This document shows, piece after piece, positions 38,574-50,088 of a stretch of 64,000 nt of DNA; the first letter of the stretch is position 1, and each line of letters starts with the position of its first letter. The translations under genes were made by a program, and so were the position numbers. The stretch covers positions 11,416,052-11,480,051 of the forward strand of contig NC_088209.1 in the NCBI RefSeq assembly GCF_037126465.1. Reading direction: 5' to 3'. The notes beneath the pieces were generated by a model. That model worked only from the letters and a program-made list of their open reading frames with translations, made no database searches and was not told where the DNA came from. The DNA comes from Ornithodoros turicata (lineage: Eukaryota > Arthropoda > Arachnida > Ixodida > Argasidae).

Positions 38574-39330
38574 TGCGGCATCTGGACGAGCGATATGTGC
38601 AGGCTTGCGGAAAGCGAACGCTCGGTCAACTCTGCTCAGCCAGCGGACGCGCCAGCCATCACTGGCTTCACATCTAAGGACGTCACACCGCCGAACGCCC
38701 CCTGGTCTCTGCCTGTGCCACCCACCTTCGCAGGTCTTCCTGACCTCCAGGAGCCCAGAGATCAGGTTCCTCCTCAAGTCCTTCGAGCCCATTTTTATGC
38801 TCTCGTAGACGTGAAGTTTTCCACCTCTGCCGACCTCACCCATGGGGCATCTCGAAATGGCAAGTCCGCGTCGGCACTCGTCATCCCATCCGAAGGTGTA
38901 GTTGAAGGACGTCGCCTTCGGCATCATACCTCATCCACAGCTGTGGAACTCTATGCCATACTTTTCTTTCTGCAGCACATCGTCCACTTTACCCCACCGA
39001 ATTTGGTGGTCTTCACCGATTCCACATGTGCGCTTCAAGTAATCGTAAATTCTGCGTGGCTCCTCCGGTTATGGAGGTGTTAAGGGCTTACAAACTTGCC
39101 TACGAAGCAGGCACATATGCTCGTTCTGCAGTGGGTTCCAGTCCGTTGGAGTGTCGAAGTCAATGAAGAGGCGGACAGCGCCGCCGAAGCAGCGCTCTCG
39201 TTTCGGAGACGGACGCGTATGGCACTGCTGAGAGGAGATCGTCGGTCTGTGCTCTGTACTTCGACGCCTCGTGGCTTTTCTGACTACCCGCCAACGAACC
39301 GCTGTAAACAAGGACTTAAGTAAGCAAGTA
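38574..39330 (+). pseudogene. Non-LTR retrotransposon remnant, RNase H region
   Basis: Reads VLRAHFYALVDVKFSTSADL, then RRLRHHTSSTAVELYAILFF, VVFTDSTCALQVI and, after a frameshift near 39070-39110, VLQWVPVRWSVEVNEEADSAA. These are the ordered RNase H motifs (AExxAxxxAL, DS, QWVPSH..GNExAD) found in the C-terminal part of I/R1-type LINEs. The first catalytic Asp motif (YTDGS) is not recognisable. Truncated at both ends. Confidence 0.82.
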
Positions 39331-39469
39331 TGGGGAGCAAGAAGTAGATGCCAATGTAGTTTGTGAAGTGGTTGACCGAAAAAAAAAGCGATTGTAACGA
39401 AAGTAGTAAGAGCATGAGGAAGCAAGTGGTATCAAACTGGAAAGTTCTCACAATGAGGTCAACTGAGTA

Positions 39470-39625
39470 TCCCAAGCAGCACAATGTACTAAAAGTCGAG
39501 TGCATTAGGGGTGGATGGGTAGGTGGAAGGCCTTGAACGGATTCGTGAAGCTAAAGAACAGTGATAAGACACATACCACCTACCCCTATTGCACTCGACT
39601 TTCAGTACATTGTGCTGCTTGGGAT
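39470..39625. repeat. Inverted repeat hairpin, ~49-bp arms
   Basis: Left arm 39470-39527 (atcccaagcagcacaatgta to ggtaggtgg, with a small internal expansion) and right arm 39577-39625 (ccacctacccctattgcact to gcttgggat). The loop is about 50 bp. It follows the LINE remnant. Confidence 0.75.
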
Positions 39626-39960
39626 GCTCGATTCAGATGAATCTGTGAAGAACGATAAGTCAGGAACTACGATAAGGGGGGGGGGGACGAGTAGCTTGTG
39701 AGTAGAAATTCAATGATGCAGTGTGTTGTGGGTTACCCGCGCTGCATCTACCGGTACTCTGGATAAAAAGGCTGTCACCCCATTGCGTCTTTGCGTAATA
39801 CGGGTATTTCAACTCCTTTAACGCTTAAAGCTTGAAAGAAGCTATTTTCCTAGTAATCTGTTGTTCGTTTCAAGCGCATTTATAGTATGGTCCATTGTGC
39901 TGGAACTACTTCATAGTTCAATTTAGAGCCTCATGCTTATCATAGGTACCTTTAGTATGC

Positions 39961-42529
39961 AGTGTGTCCCCGCTAAATGTGACCATATATTTTCTGAAGT
40001 ATCTCATTTTTTTCGAGATGAAGTCAATTGCAATATAGCATATGCTGAAGGGCACTCCCTAGGAGGGCATTAGCAGACTCCTAAGACAATGTCTTAATTA
40101 ACTTTCAATTGTTAACTTTCTAATTATAAAAGCTACGAAGTTATTTCAGTGAGAGCATCTGATCTCTTCGGTCACAAAATACCAAAGCCGTTTTCAGAAC
40201 TAAAATCCGTTCGACTGATCGTTCGCAAAAAATTCTTGAAGGAACAACATTTTTCTTTATTTTATTCATTGCACATTGTGGAAGACATGACAGAGCGCCT
40301 TAGGTATAAACCCGTTATGGCGTCGTCTACATAGATGGCGTCTGTTAGTTGCTCGACGGCTGCGGGGTGTTCTTCCGCAACACAACGGAGATGGTGACGT
40401 AATGTTGCTGCTAGGAGAAACGAGCTGGGAGCCGTCCCGAATGTCACCCTTGTCATGCGCCATGTCTCGACTTCAGGCAATGGCTGATCCGATGTTGGCG
40501 GTGTAGAGTACCATAGGAAGCGGAGCGCGTCTCGGTCTTCCTTGCGAATGGCGATTTGAAGCAGAGACTTTTGAACGTCGGCAACTAACGCAATAGGATG
40601 TAGGCGGAAGTTCAGGAGCAGGCCGAGTATGCTCGGGTTGAGGTTCGGTCCGGGTTCGAGGTTGTCGTTCAGCGATCGTGTGAAGTCGTCATGCGAAGAG
40701 GCGTCAAACACGATCCGGACCTTGGTTGTTATTCTGCCCTCCCGAATTACGGCATGATGAGGCTAAATATGAGCTTGGTCGTTGTTGTGGGCATCAGGTG
40801 ATACTCGTTCTGCCACACCAGAGAGTAGGTATTCGCGTATGGTGGTTTCGTACGTGGCGGCGAGATCGGGAGATTTCAAGTTTCCTGGTGACTTGCTCCA
40901 AACGTCGCTCTGCTGTCTGTCGGTTGGGTTCCATGGAGACGTTTGCGCGCCATGGTAGCGACACCACATATCGTCCATTGTCCAGCTTAATGGAATCTTC
41001 AAATTCTTCCAGTACGTGACTGTCTTTCTGTGTTTCGGTCACCGATATACCGATACTGTCCAAGGTCCATATACGATCCAGTAGTGTGTGGAGCTCTCCT
41101 GAGCATTGGGATGCAGTGTTGAGCACGGCGATTTGGTGACAACTAGTCGTCTTGACGGAATGTGCTGGCGAATAGGGTTCCTGTAGCGTCAGCCGAGAGT
41201 GGTCTCAACGGCTTCTACTCCTTGCTTTAGGTGGTGCGTTCGAACGGTGGCGAAATCCCAATAGTGGCGATCAACAGGCTGATTGGGGCAGGATCGTCTG
41301 GAGCGGTAGTATCAGCGAGCACGAGTCCATACGTCTTCATTTTCTCCGTTATTTCCGTTGACGGAGAGTCAAGAACCTCCGAACAGATTCGCTCGACTAC
41401 CAGCGCAGTGATGGTTTGTTCTTCTCGGGATGAATTGCCGAGTATGTGAAGCTCGACAACGTTGATTGGCTGTGGACGACTCGCAGTGTGCCCGAAGGAT
41501 CCGATCGAGATAGTTTCGGTATGAAGATGCTTGCAGCGCGGTACATGAGACAGTCTGGTCGAGATGAACGTTCGCTGGCTGCCGCCATGGAGGACTAGTC
41601 GCGCGTACAGGGCAGTGGTAGATCCTCGGCAGCGTGCAGTTGCGGTCTGAAGAAGCACTCGGTGGTTGGACGGGACTAATGTAGCCTTCAAGTTAACGGT
41701 CTGAGTGGCTTCATTAGGACGAGGATGTTATGAGGGGAGCTCGTTGACGACCGTCGTTGCTTGCGTTCGGAGGACTTTGCGCCGTTTGATGAAGTGTGAG
41801 CGGTCCATACCTGTGTGAATGTGGATCGATGACGGCCCTGTCGCCTTCTCGTTCACGGCACCACTGTGGAAGACATGACAGAGCGCCTTAGGTATAAACC
41901 CGTTCAATGGTAGAATAGTAAGAGAAGAATGAAATCACGAGATGGATCCAATCGTCGTCTTCGGAATGGGCAATGTGGCAGGTTTTTACACACCTCTCTA
42001 GAGATGCGTCTTTCCATCGTCCCCAATACGAGAGGATGAAAGAGCACACTATCTCCTCTTGCGACCTGGAAAAAGATTAACTGAAAACCGAAAATGCAGC
42101 CCAAGTTAAGGCTGTTGCGATAGAGCTACGCGAGGCATTTGTTTTTATTTTCTTTCCACAAGTTAACGCTAATCTTGTATTCATGCGGCGGGACTGCGCT
42201 CTTTTACTCTTTCGCACTGGGGGTGAAGGAAAGACACTTCTTCGAAGATGCGCAATTAATGTACAAACGAATTTTTTTGCGGACAATCTATCGAACGGAT
42301 TTTTGTTCTGAAAACGGGTTTGGAATCTGATGAGCGAAAAGATCTGCTGTTCTCCTTGGAACAACTTCGTACAGCTTTTATAATTGAAAATTGAAAGTTA
42401 TTTAAGACATTGGCTTAGAAGTCCGCTAATTCCATTCCTTGGGGGTGCCGTTCAGCATATGCTATATTGCAATTGATTTCATCTCGGATATACTTCTTAA
42501 AAATATGGTCACATTTAGCTGGGGCACAC
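39961..42529. mobile_element. Fold-back DNA element with GTGTGTCCCCGCTAAATGTG ends, host of a BEL insertion
   Basis: The left end agtgtgtccccgctaaatgt and right end acatttagctggggcacact are inverted, and similarity continues for about 240 bp into each side (ttgcaatatagcatatgctg, taactttcaatt, attataaaagct). The middle is occupied by the BEL/Pao remnant at 40277-41990. The CAGTGTGT-type ends fit Tc1/mariner-derived MITEs. The right end abuts another element at 42527. Confidence 0.75.
40277..41990 (-). pseudogene. BEL/Pao LTR retrotransposon remnant (gag start, protease, RT)
   Basis: The minus strand in order shows a gag-like start MDRSHFIKRRKVLRTQATTV (from about 41806) and an aspartic protease region with LHGGSQRTFISTRLS (catalytic D replaced by H). 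Next come the RT lead-in (LDSIGIS, LEEFEDSIKLDNGRYVVSLP) and RT (VRIVFDASSHDDF, then AIYVDDAITG). Frameshifts are present. A short repeat tgtggaagacatgacagagc... occurs at 40277-40315 and 41865-41904. The right copy abuts a gtggtgccgtgaac-like primer site, so these look like LTR edges. Right LTR limit (about 41990) is a guess. Confidence 0.82.
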
Positions 42530-43542
42530 TCAGAGAAAAATCTATACCTTTAGAGGTATAGATTGCCTGCTCAATAACTTAGCCCTTCTTAGGTATTATT
42601 TTATACCTCGGTTACAGGTATAAAAAAAATAGTCCTCAACAAAGGGCTATATGCCATACCTTTAGGGGTATAGTTCTATACCCCTGTGAAGGCCTGCACG
42701 AGTACCATGATGGTGTTACATCCCACCTAGGCATAGGTATTTTTAGAGGAAGGAACTAGAAAAATCACCTTTGGAGGGAAGAAAAGTTTTTGACATATAC
42801 ACACACACGTACTACAAACACACGCAAACGCATATGGTTGTGAAGCAGGACGAAAACCTCGTGCACATTACGCCGCATCTAAAAAAATGTGGAGTTGAAA
42901 TCTAAAGAAAATTTTCAAGAGCAAGATCGCTCTGCGCAGTCATCAAGTTTGTATCACGATGTATCGCGAGACATTTACAGAGCAACATATACTGATATAC
43001 TGGTGGCGACTTGACAAACTGTGGAGCAGCTTTCGTCTGGTACGCAACCCTAAGGGTGAGGACATCTAGATTCAACATTCCAGCAATGAAGATTTTATTC
43101 AGCCATAAACTAACCATGTGGATTTAGATAGTACTGTACTGATGTGTGTGTTTCTTAGTTAAATATCCGTTCAACTTTGCTGATACCGTCTCAAGAAAAA
43201 AATATTGATGATGTGATACAGCACGTTGCGGAAGTAAAGGTATAAAAAACCATAAAGGTATAAAGAAACAGAAGGTATAAGCAGCCTCATCGTATCCGTG
43301 AAAGGCATAGCCTGGTGATCTATTGCTCGTATACTGGATATGAACGCACGGTGATGAGGTATAAATATGGTACGTTAGTCCTCCTTTATACCTCTTTCAT
43401 ACCCTTGAGTAGGGTTGGAGGTATAAATAGGAAATTTGTACCTCTTCTATACCCTCCAAAGGTATATATCTGAAGCACAAGGTATAAAAGAGGTATAAGA
43501 GCACATTATTATACCTTATTAATACCTTTTTTTCTAACAGTG
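42527..43542. mobile_element. 1-kb element with CACTCAGAGAAAAA / TTTCTAACAGTG ends, TATACC repeats
   Basis: Roughly inverted ends cactcagagaaaaatctatacc-type and aatacctttttttctaacag-tg. Both sub-terminal zones are packed with inverted TATACC/GGTATA motifs (e.g. 42547-42690 and 43360-43530). No coding frame. The ends resemble those of the 505-bp element at 47386-47890. Confidence 0.6.
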
Positions 43543-44464
43543 CACAGTTATGTTCCTCCTCGGGGTGGGCCTAGCGATGATGAGACATTCGGCGGCCCAA
43601 ATCCCGGATTGTACCGACACCTTGCTTGAAGAACGGACTCGCAGGCGACGTCAACAGACAAACAACTATTTACATTTATTTACAACATATGATGGCACGT
43701 CGACAACCGACAATCAACCTCAATAATCAAGAAGCGTCGCCTTTTAACGGAAAGGCCACACCTCCTTCACCAATCAGAGAATTACAAACTGACGTCAAGG
43801 TTTACACGTGACCATGAGCTGATATGGAAAACTTTCACTTTCAAACATAGCTTAGGCTTAAACATGGCTCCGGACGACCTAGAAAGTATATACCGTAATC
43901 CCCATTGAGGGATCCAAAAGCGTTTGTCGTTCTTCTAACGTGTCCTTCACGTAGGCAGCCAACAGATGCACATTGGAAGTTAATTAACAGCAAAATTATG
44001 TGTTTGCTCGGCTAGATGCCTAACAGGCACCCTGTATATACTCTCCAATCAGTATTTCTGTAGGTTTTTCACATAGCGCAGCCTCTGTGCGATCTTGTAT
44101 TCTCCTGGGCACGAGCACGGTATCCGCCGTGGCATTTTTCCGTACCAAACTGCCGCCGATAAGCGAGGTGATGCTATCGGTAGCTCAGACGAGGGCATCA
44201 GAATAACAGGGCGAGGAAGGCGGAAAAGCAGACGAGAAAGGCGGAATAGGCAGACGGGAAAGGCGGCATAGTAGACGATATTTGTGCGCAAGCTCGCGTA
44301 GACTGTTTCGACGAAATAGTAGACGAGGCCAGAGGATTGGTGCGCGACGCTCACGAAATGCTCTGTTAGGCGGACGAAATATAGACAAGGCTTGGCGATA
44401 CGTAGACGTGGCCATCAAAGCGCGGGGCGAGGTCCTCGACACAGGTAGTACATATTCGTGTACG

Positions 44465-44860
44465 CTAAGCGCTGCGACAAATGGCATAAAGTGCAGCAAC
44501 TGTGCCCGTAGAAATCAGCGTAAAGAGGAGAGCAGGAAACAAGTATCCCGCTGCAATCATCATTCCAAATCCTGCAAGGAATGCCACAACTGGCATGGTC
44601 AAGTAAACCACGAGGATCGTCCTGATGCAGTCCAACTCGGTGCTGAATGCTTCAGCGTCGCGGGTCTTGTATACTCTGTCGAGCATGCGCGGGATATTTT
44701 TGCGCAGAAAGAAGCAAGATCCGCCTACCAATGCGGTAAAGATAGAGGACAGTAGAAATCGTTCCAGAAGGAGAAATACCGCCACACCGGACATGTATAT
44801 AATAAACAGCGTGGTCTTTGCGATACGCTGTGTTCCATGCATCACCTGTACAGTGTCCAT
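44465..44860 (-). CDS. Hypothetical small four-helix membrane protein (weak)
   Basis: 131-codon frame from an ATG at 44860. Four hydrophobic segments at about residues 17-32, 37-52, 81-102 and 104-127 are separated by a charged loop (RKNIPRMLDRVYKTRDAEAF). Regular spacing of hydrophobic helices, with a basic segment between helices 2 and 3, is unusual for a chance frame, but no family was recognised. A 157-codon frame on the opposite strand overlaps and looks like a shadow. No promoter or splice evidence. Could be an intronless gene, one exon of a larger gene, or chance. Confidence 0.3.
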   Translation of the reverse strand: MDTVQVMHGTQRIAKTTLFIIYMSGVAVFLLLERFLLSSIFTALVGGSCFFLRKNIPRMLDRVYKTRDAEAFSTELDCIRTILVVYLTMPVVAFLAGFGMMIAAGYLFPALLFTLISTGTVAALYAICRSA

Positions 44861-47385
44861 GTTGGAATATCCAGAGACTTATATGTAACACTGACCGAGC
44901 GGAGTCAAAGAAGAAACGTCTTGATATACGGCTGAAGGGGACGTCGACTAACCAGCTATATATCTATTGGCATATATATATATATATATCGCAAGGCAGA
45001 ACGGCCAAAACAGCGTAGATGGGTAGAAATTCAGCGAACCGGCAGAGATGTAGCAAGGGAGTTGCCTCAGGACAGAAGCCGCCGATATTTCGAACAGAGG
45101 CTGTTCTTCTTCTGGGCCAAACGCACCACGGGTCTACACGCCTTCAAAAATTCTGCCGAGATGGTACACTTGCAGATGCCAATGCCGCGGTAATCTGTAT
45201 GGTAACCGTGTATGTGATTCTCGTCGTGTTTGATAAAACGGTACTTGCGCCCACAGCTGTAGGGTGCCGCTGTTGACGAGTAAATTCCATGCAGCGATAA
45301 AAGTAACGCGAGGGACTTGTTGGTGCTGTGTATTGCCTCTGTCCTTGTTCCTAGCTAAGAACGGTCCTGACCTCGAAATTTCTTGAAATAGGCGGTGCTA
45401 TAGGTGTTGTTTTTATTAGAGCAATTTCTGTTCGAAGAGTTCATGACAAGTCCGCTAGGAGTGATGCTGTCTCAACAATATGCACTGTTGAGGAAGGGCC
45501 AGAGATGCGAACGGAAGAGGCTTGAACGGACAGAATGGCTACAACGACTGTATACGATAGATGAATGATGCGAGCCCCCCTTTTTCCCTTTCCTTGACAC
45601 GCATATCACGAGTACTGCAAACTGATACGCAGAATATCTGCACGAGAGACTGCCGTGCAAATTAATTCCAAACTTTAGGATATATAGTTTATACTTAGCA
45701 TGACAGTGGCGACCCATCAGAAAGCAAACCCATTGTGAGCACATGGCCCTTGTACGTTCTATCGTTCAACTTGATGGCCTAGAAGAGAATGCAAGAGTCG
45801 GTTTTACTACGCGCTTTTCCTTCTTCTTCTACAATCTCTGTCCTCGAGGGTGCTCGACACTTCTTCCGCTACAGCTAAGAGTCCCTCCGATAAGGTGATG
45901 CAGTGCACATCACCCGTCGAATGCAAATGAAGACATACAGTTGCTGATACTGGAAGTGGTGATGCTTGGGGGTGATGGTCGTTTCGTGCTTGCCGTAGCC
46001 GGTTCAGAGTGGCCCAAGGGAGTAAATTCCAACATGATTGACTGCAAGCTTCAGTACCCAACACAGAAGTGCGCTTTGAGCCCCCTCTACAAGCCTCGGG
46101 CTCACCTCACACACTCGAACCCTTTCTGAATATATCCTGCTGGAACTGGAAGAAAAGATATATCGCAAGGATAATCATCTGCTGCGCGTCGTATTTTTAT
46201 GAGAGACGTCAAAAAAGTCTCCCCCTCGTCGTGTTGAACACTATATAGGGAATCATAACAAGAGCGGCATGGTGATTTTTTTTATTTATTTTGTCATTAC
46301 CGAGAGTTCATTATTTTGTGCGGGTCATCGTAAATTAGAATGTCTGCTCTGCTGCTGTTAAAGTGATAAAACAGTGCGCTGGAACCGCGTCCACGCGAGA
46401 GCCGCAAGCAGGCCCGTTCTCGCAGTTTGAACGCAATGACGCGCGCGGTCGCGACCCTATTCCCCGAGCGAGCGAGAGTTTTCCCCGAGTTTTATCACTT
46501 TAACAGCAGCGGAGTAGACATTGAATTTCACTCACATAGAAGGTGTGCACTGCACTCACTTTCAAATACTCCATGGGGTCGAACCATTATTGTGTATTTC
46601 AGTTCTCCCATTTTTTCAAGCAGAAGCTGGAACTCATCGCCGCTTCATATCGGAAACACGTCATCACTTATTTCAAAATCGCCCTGTGTATTCACAGTGA
46701 TACCATGATGTAATCCACTTCGCATGTCAGTCCTTTGTTCATTGTGATCCTTCGATGCTTTCTGTTTCAGCTAATCGGTAATATGATAACTTAAATAAAT
46801 ACAGTAAAACTATGCATAATTATTCCCCATTTCTTATTTGTTAATGGTCTGATAATTAGTGGCTGGGCGTGTATATTATCCCTGCTAAATAACTTTTGAT
46901 ACCAGCACTAATTTTTAACTCCGGGACCTGTCCATAAGACGACAAGTGCAAAGTGCAACTTTCTATAAAGAAAAATAAACTGAAACTTCAAAAGTGTTCA
47001 CTCCTTCAACAGTGATCATGAAACGGGTGCATTTCATTTTATTAGAAGGGGCTGTGTCACTTCTTTGTCATCCGCAGCTGTCACGTACCCCTGGTCAATG
47101 TGTGTAAGTAGTGCCAACGTTGTATTCAACGGCTGTGCGTCACGTTGTAAGTGTGCGCCTCGCGTTATCTCCTAGGATACCCGTTCGACGACGATCAATT
47201 CGTCCTTTTACCATCCTCGATTAAACACCATTTTCGTAAATACTCCTCATCGTCATTAAACGCCCAGTACTTGTTTCTAATCGGTGTCCCGTACTTTTCC
47301 TTGGACAGTTTGGTGGAAGCTATAGTTCTTTTTTCTGTTTTTTTGTTCTTCTTGCTGATAGCATCAGTCCTTCATCGTCCTTCCA

Positions 47386-47890
47386 CACTCTAAGGAAAAA
47401 AAGGAGTGAAAGGGGGTACTTACAGTACCTACTCACCCTAGACTGCAATTACTCCCCATTTTAGTCCCCTGACCTGGACATTTGCTTCCCAGGACTGCGA
47501 ATTGCCACTGAACATCGCGAATGGCATCCTGAATGCAACAGTCTACGTAAATATGTGCTATTTGTCAATATGATGGCGTAATGCCGTATAACTTAGCCAA
47601 CCTGGTAATTTTACACCCCACAGAATAAGACACCGTTAGCGCTTCTTTCTTCCCAAATTGTGCCCTATGTATGGCGCAAGATTTTATATCACTCGATATA
47701 TCACGGTTGACGATTTGCTTCAAAGTATTTTCATGCATGCACACGAATTATGTACCTGGGACTCTTACGACGGACTGTGATATGCAGTCTACACTTTGTG
47801 GCATTTATTTACTCCCGAAAGGGATTATTTCTTGTGGAAATGCATTTAGCCCCCATAAGGAGTAAGATTACTCCTTCTTTTCTTAGAGTG
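47386..47890. mobile_element. 505-bp MITE with CACTCTAAGG ends
   Basis: Inverted ends cactctaaggaaaaaaagga and tccttcttttcttagagtg. Sub-terminal motifs tactccccatttta and tactcccgaaagg are also inverted. No target duplication is obvious. It ends about 650 bp upstream of the secreted-protein candidate. Confidence 0.65.
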
Positions 47891-48536
47891 TACCGTCGAT
47901 GTCTCAGTTTCCTGTTCCCCAGTCCGCTCTCACAGATGGCGCTGACGAGAGTCGAATATTTTGCACTAATAGCTCATCGTTCTGCACAGCTGGTAAGAGG
48001 AGAACAGTTTTATTAGCGGCAGACTCGAACATCTTTCCTTAGAGTGACCTGTAACACGGCATTTCGTAAGAGTCACGATGTTAATAAATGTGCGTACGCT
48101 CGTTCATTTTCGCAAGCACTTTCTTCCAATGTAAACTGCTGAAGCCCATTCGGTTCGAGTGCCTCCCGCGCGTGCCGTGAGCCCGCCAATTAGCGAAAGC
48201 TTAATCCTTTGTTAAGTTCACACTTTCGAGGCGGAGGCGAAAGCACGTGAAAAGAAGCTGCAAGAAAACGTGACATAATTAAAATTTTACTGCACGGTCT
48301 TACAGGTATCACCGAGCTCGGTTGTGTCTTAATGAATGCTAGTCAGCACACTTAGGTTGCTCAATTCGTCACCTTGCTGTCGACCTTTAATCTTGAGCCC
48401 ACAGATACTCCGTTTTCTATCGTCCTAAAGTGATATCTCCACCACGAAGCGAACATCGCTCCTGAAGTAGCTTTTGATAGCCAGTCCCTTCGAGACTTCA
48501 ACCCCTCTGTCGATCACACTCTTCGGAAGCAAAAAA

Positions 48537-48621
48537 ATGCTCCATACCTTTTCCGCCGTTTACCTTGCCTTTATCCTGGCGCTATGCACCACAGTCTCAA
48601 GACATCCCTCCACCGCCACGG
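48537..48621 (+). CDS. Signal-peptide exon of the secreted-protein candidate
   Basis: ATG in a favourable context (caaaaaaATGc), 28 codons plus one base, hydrophobic core LAFILAL and small residues before a likely cleavage site, then the consensus donor G|gtaagt. Short first exons of this type are common in genes for secreted arthropod proteins. Confidence 0.55.
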
Positions 48622-50056
48622 GTAAGTCTCGTTGATTCCAATATAAAAATGCCTTCTGGAACCACATAGCTACACGTTGCTTACCTGCGTGCTGGTGACG
48701 AATACCCAGTAAGGCCGAAACAGCTGTCTAATGCTGGGATGGCGACGTCATCGCTGTAAGCTGATACACGTTTACATGTACGTTCAGTCCAGCCTGGTTA
48801 ATGTACGAAAAAAAAAACGGCACAAACTAGCAGACCCGAACTTGTCATCAGTAGCTTCCAATTCCCTTTATGTTTTGCGCCCAGGTCTCGTTATCCTTAT
48901 ATGTATACGCTATGTGTCTATGTTTACAGCAATTTATAAGTGAGCCGACGGTGGAAGTTACAAGGAAGGGAAAAAATGCAACTCTAATATCCAAAGTTTT
49001 ATTTGCAGAACTTTTCAACTTCAAAGCTCGTAATGTTTTACTCGATATTTCAGAATCGTGGTGAACCGCACCGTTTGTGTAGGCATTTGAATTCTGTATG
49101 CGTATATACGAGGTGACCTCTTTCAATCGAAAGATAATTTTAGAAAAAAAAAAAAGTATGGCGCACCACTACACGCACGATGGCTTCTTGAGCTCGGTGG
49201 ACATTACAGGGCCTCGTACCTGTCCGTGCCTGTAGTGTAATTCACTGAAATTCAATAAGTCACCGTTTCCTTAGAATTCATTATTTATGTTATTCTTTTA
49301 AGTCCGTGTTAGCACCGTGAAGCAACCATAGCTACGCGCCGTAGAGTCGTGGACACATTCTAGTAGGACAGCAAGAAGGAGCCGGGGAGAGGGGTGTGAG
49401 TATATGTCGTGGTCCCATTTCAGAAGGAACTGTGCACACATTCAGGGGGTAACGTGAAATTGCAAAATTTGAGCCAGTTACAAATCAAAGCGACCCTGTT
49501 TCTTTCTTATTCTCCTCTTTTTTTTAAATCTCCACAACGGCCAGAATAGGCCTCTCCCTGTTTGTAAACAAGTGACGTCATAGTGTTCGACAGCACCACC
49601 GGTTTGGTAGAGTTGAACTATGCTCGCAGCTATGGGGGGCGAACATGGTTGCGCCCGAAAGACACGGTCTTGAGAGGATTACAATGATCCTTGAAAGGGA
49701 CGCGACCTTCGGTCCTATTTTTCTTTTAATAGGAGGCAGCGAACAATTGCCCATTCGTGGAACCCAGCTCTCCTCTTCCGATCTGTTTCGGTGTCAGTCA
49801 GTCTACCAACGTCATGATGACGTTTCTGGGGTAGAGGTTTACTGGTTAGACATCCATTACGTAATTTTGGTATGGAAAGGCCCCAAGGACGTAACCAGAG
49901 GACCCTTCCATCCGTGTTGGTGCCGGTGAAAGGACTCGCCGTTGTCAACGGCACCACGGAGGAGAAGTAAGGGTCAGTTCTCGCTTTGGCGACGTCGTGA
50001 GCTGGCGGGGGAAATAGACGCACATTTCCGGCGTTGGGAGAGGCGATACGTCGAAC

Positions 50057-50088
<32 letters not shown>

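Larger units (their letters stand above)
43543..48536. other. Intergenic sequence with scattered repeats
   Basis: Bases about 43550-43900 are LTR-like in composition, but no mate was found. A (TA)n run lies at about 44972-44990. An inverted pair at 46345-46372 and 46490-46517 (tgctgttaaagtgataaaac and complement) frames a GC-rich core. Apart from the hydrophobic frame at 44465-44860 and the MITE at 47386-47890, no gene is supported. Confidence 0.45.
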
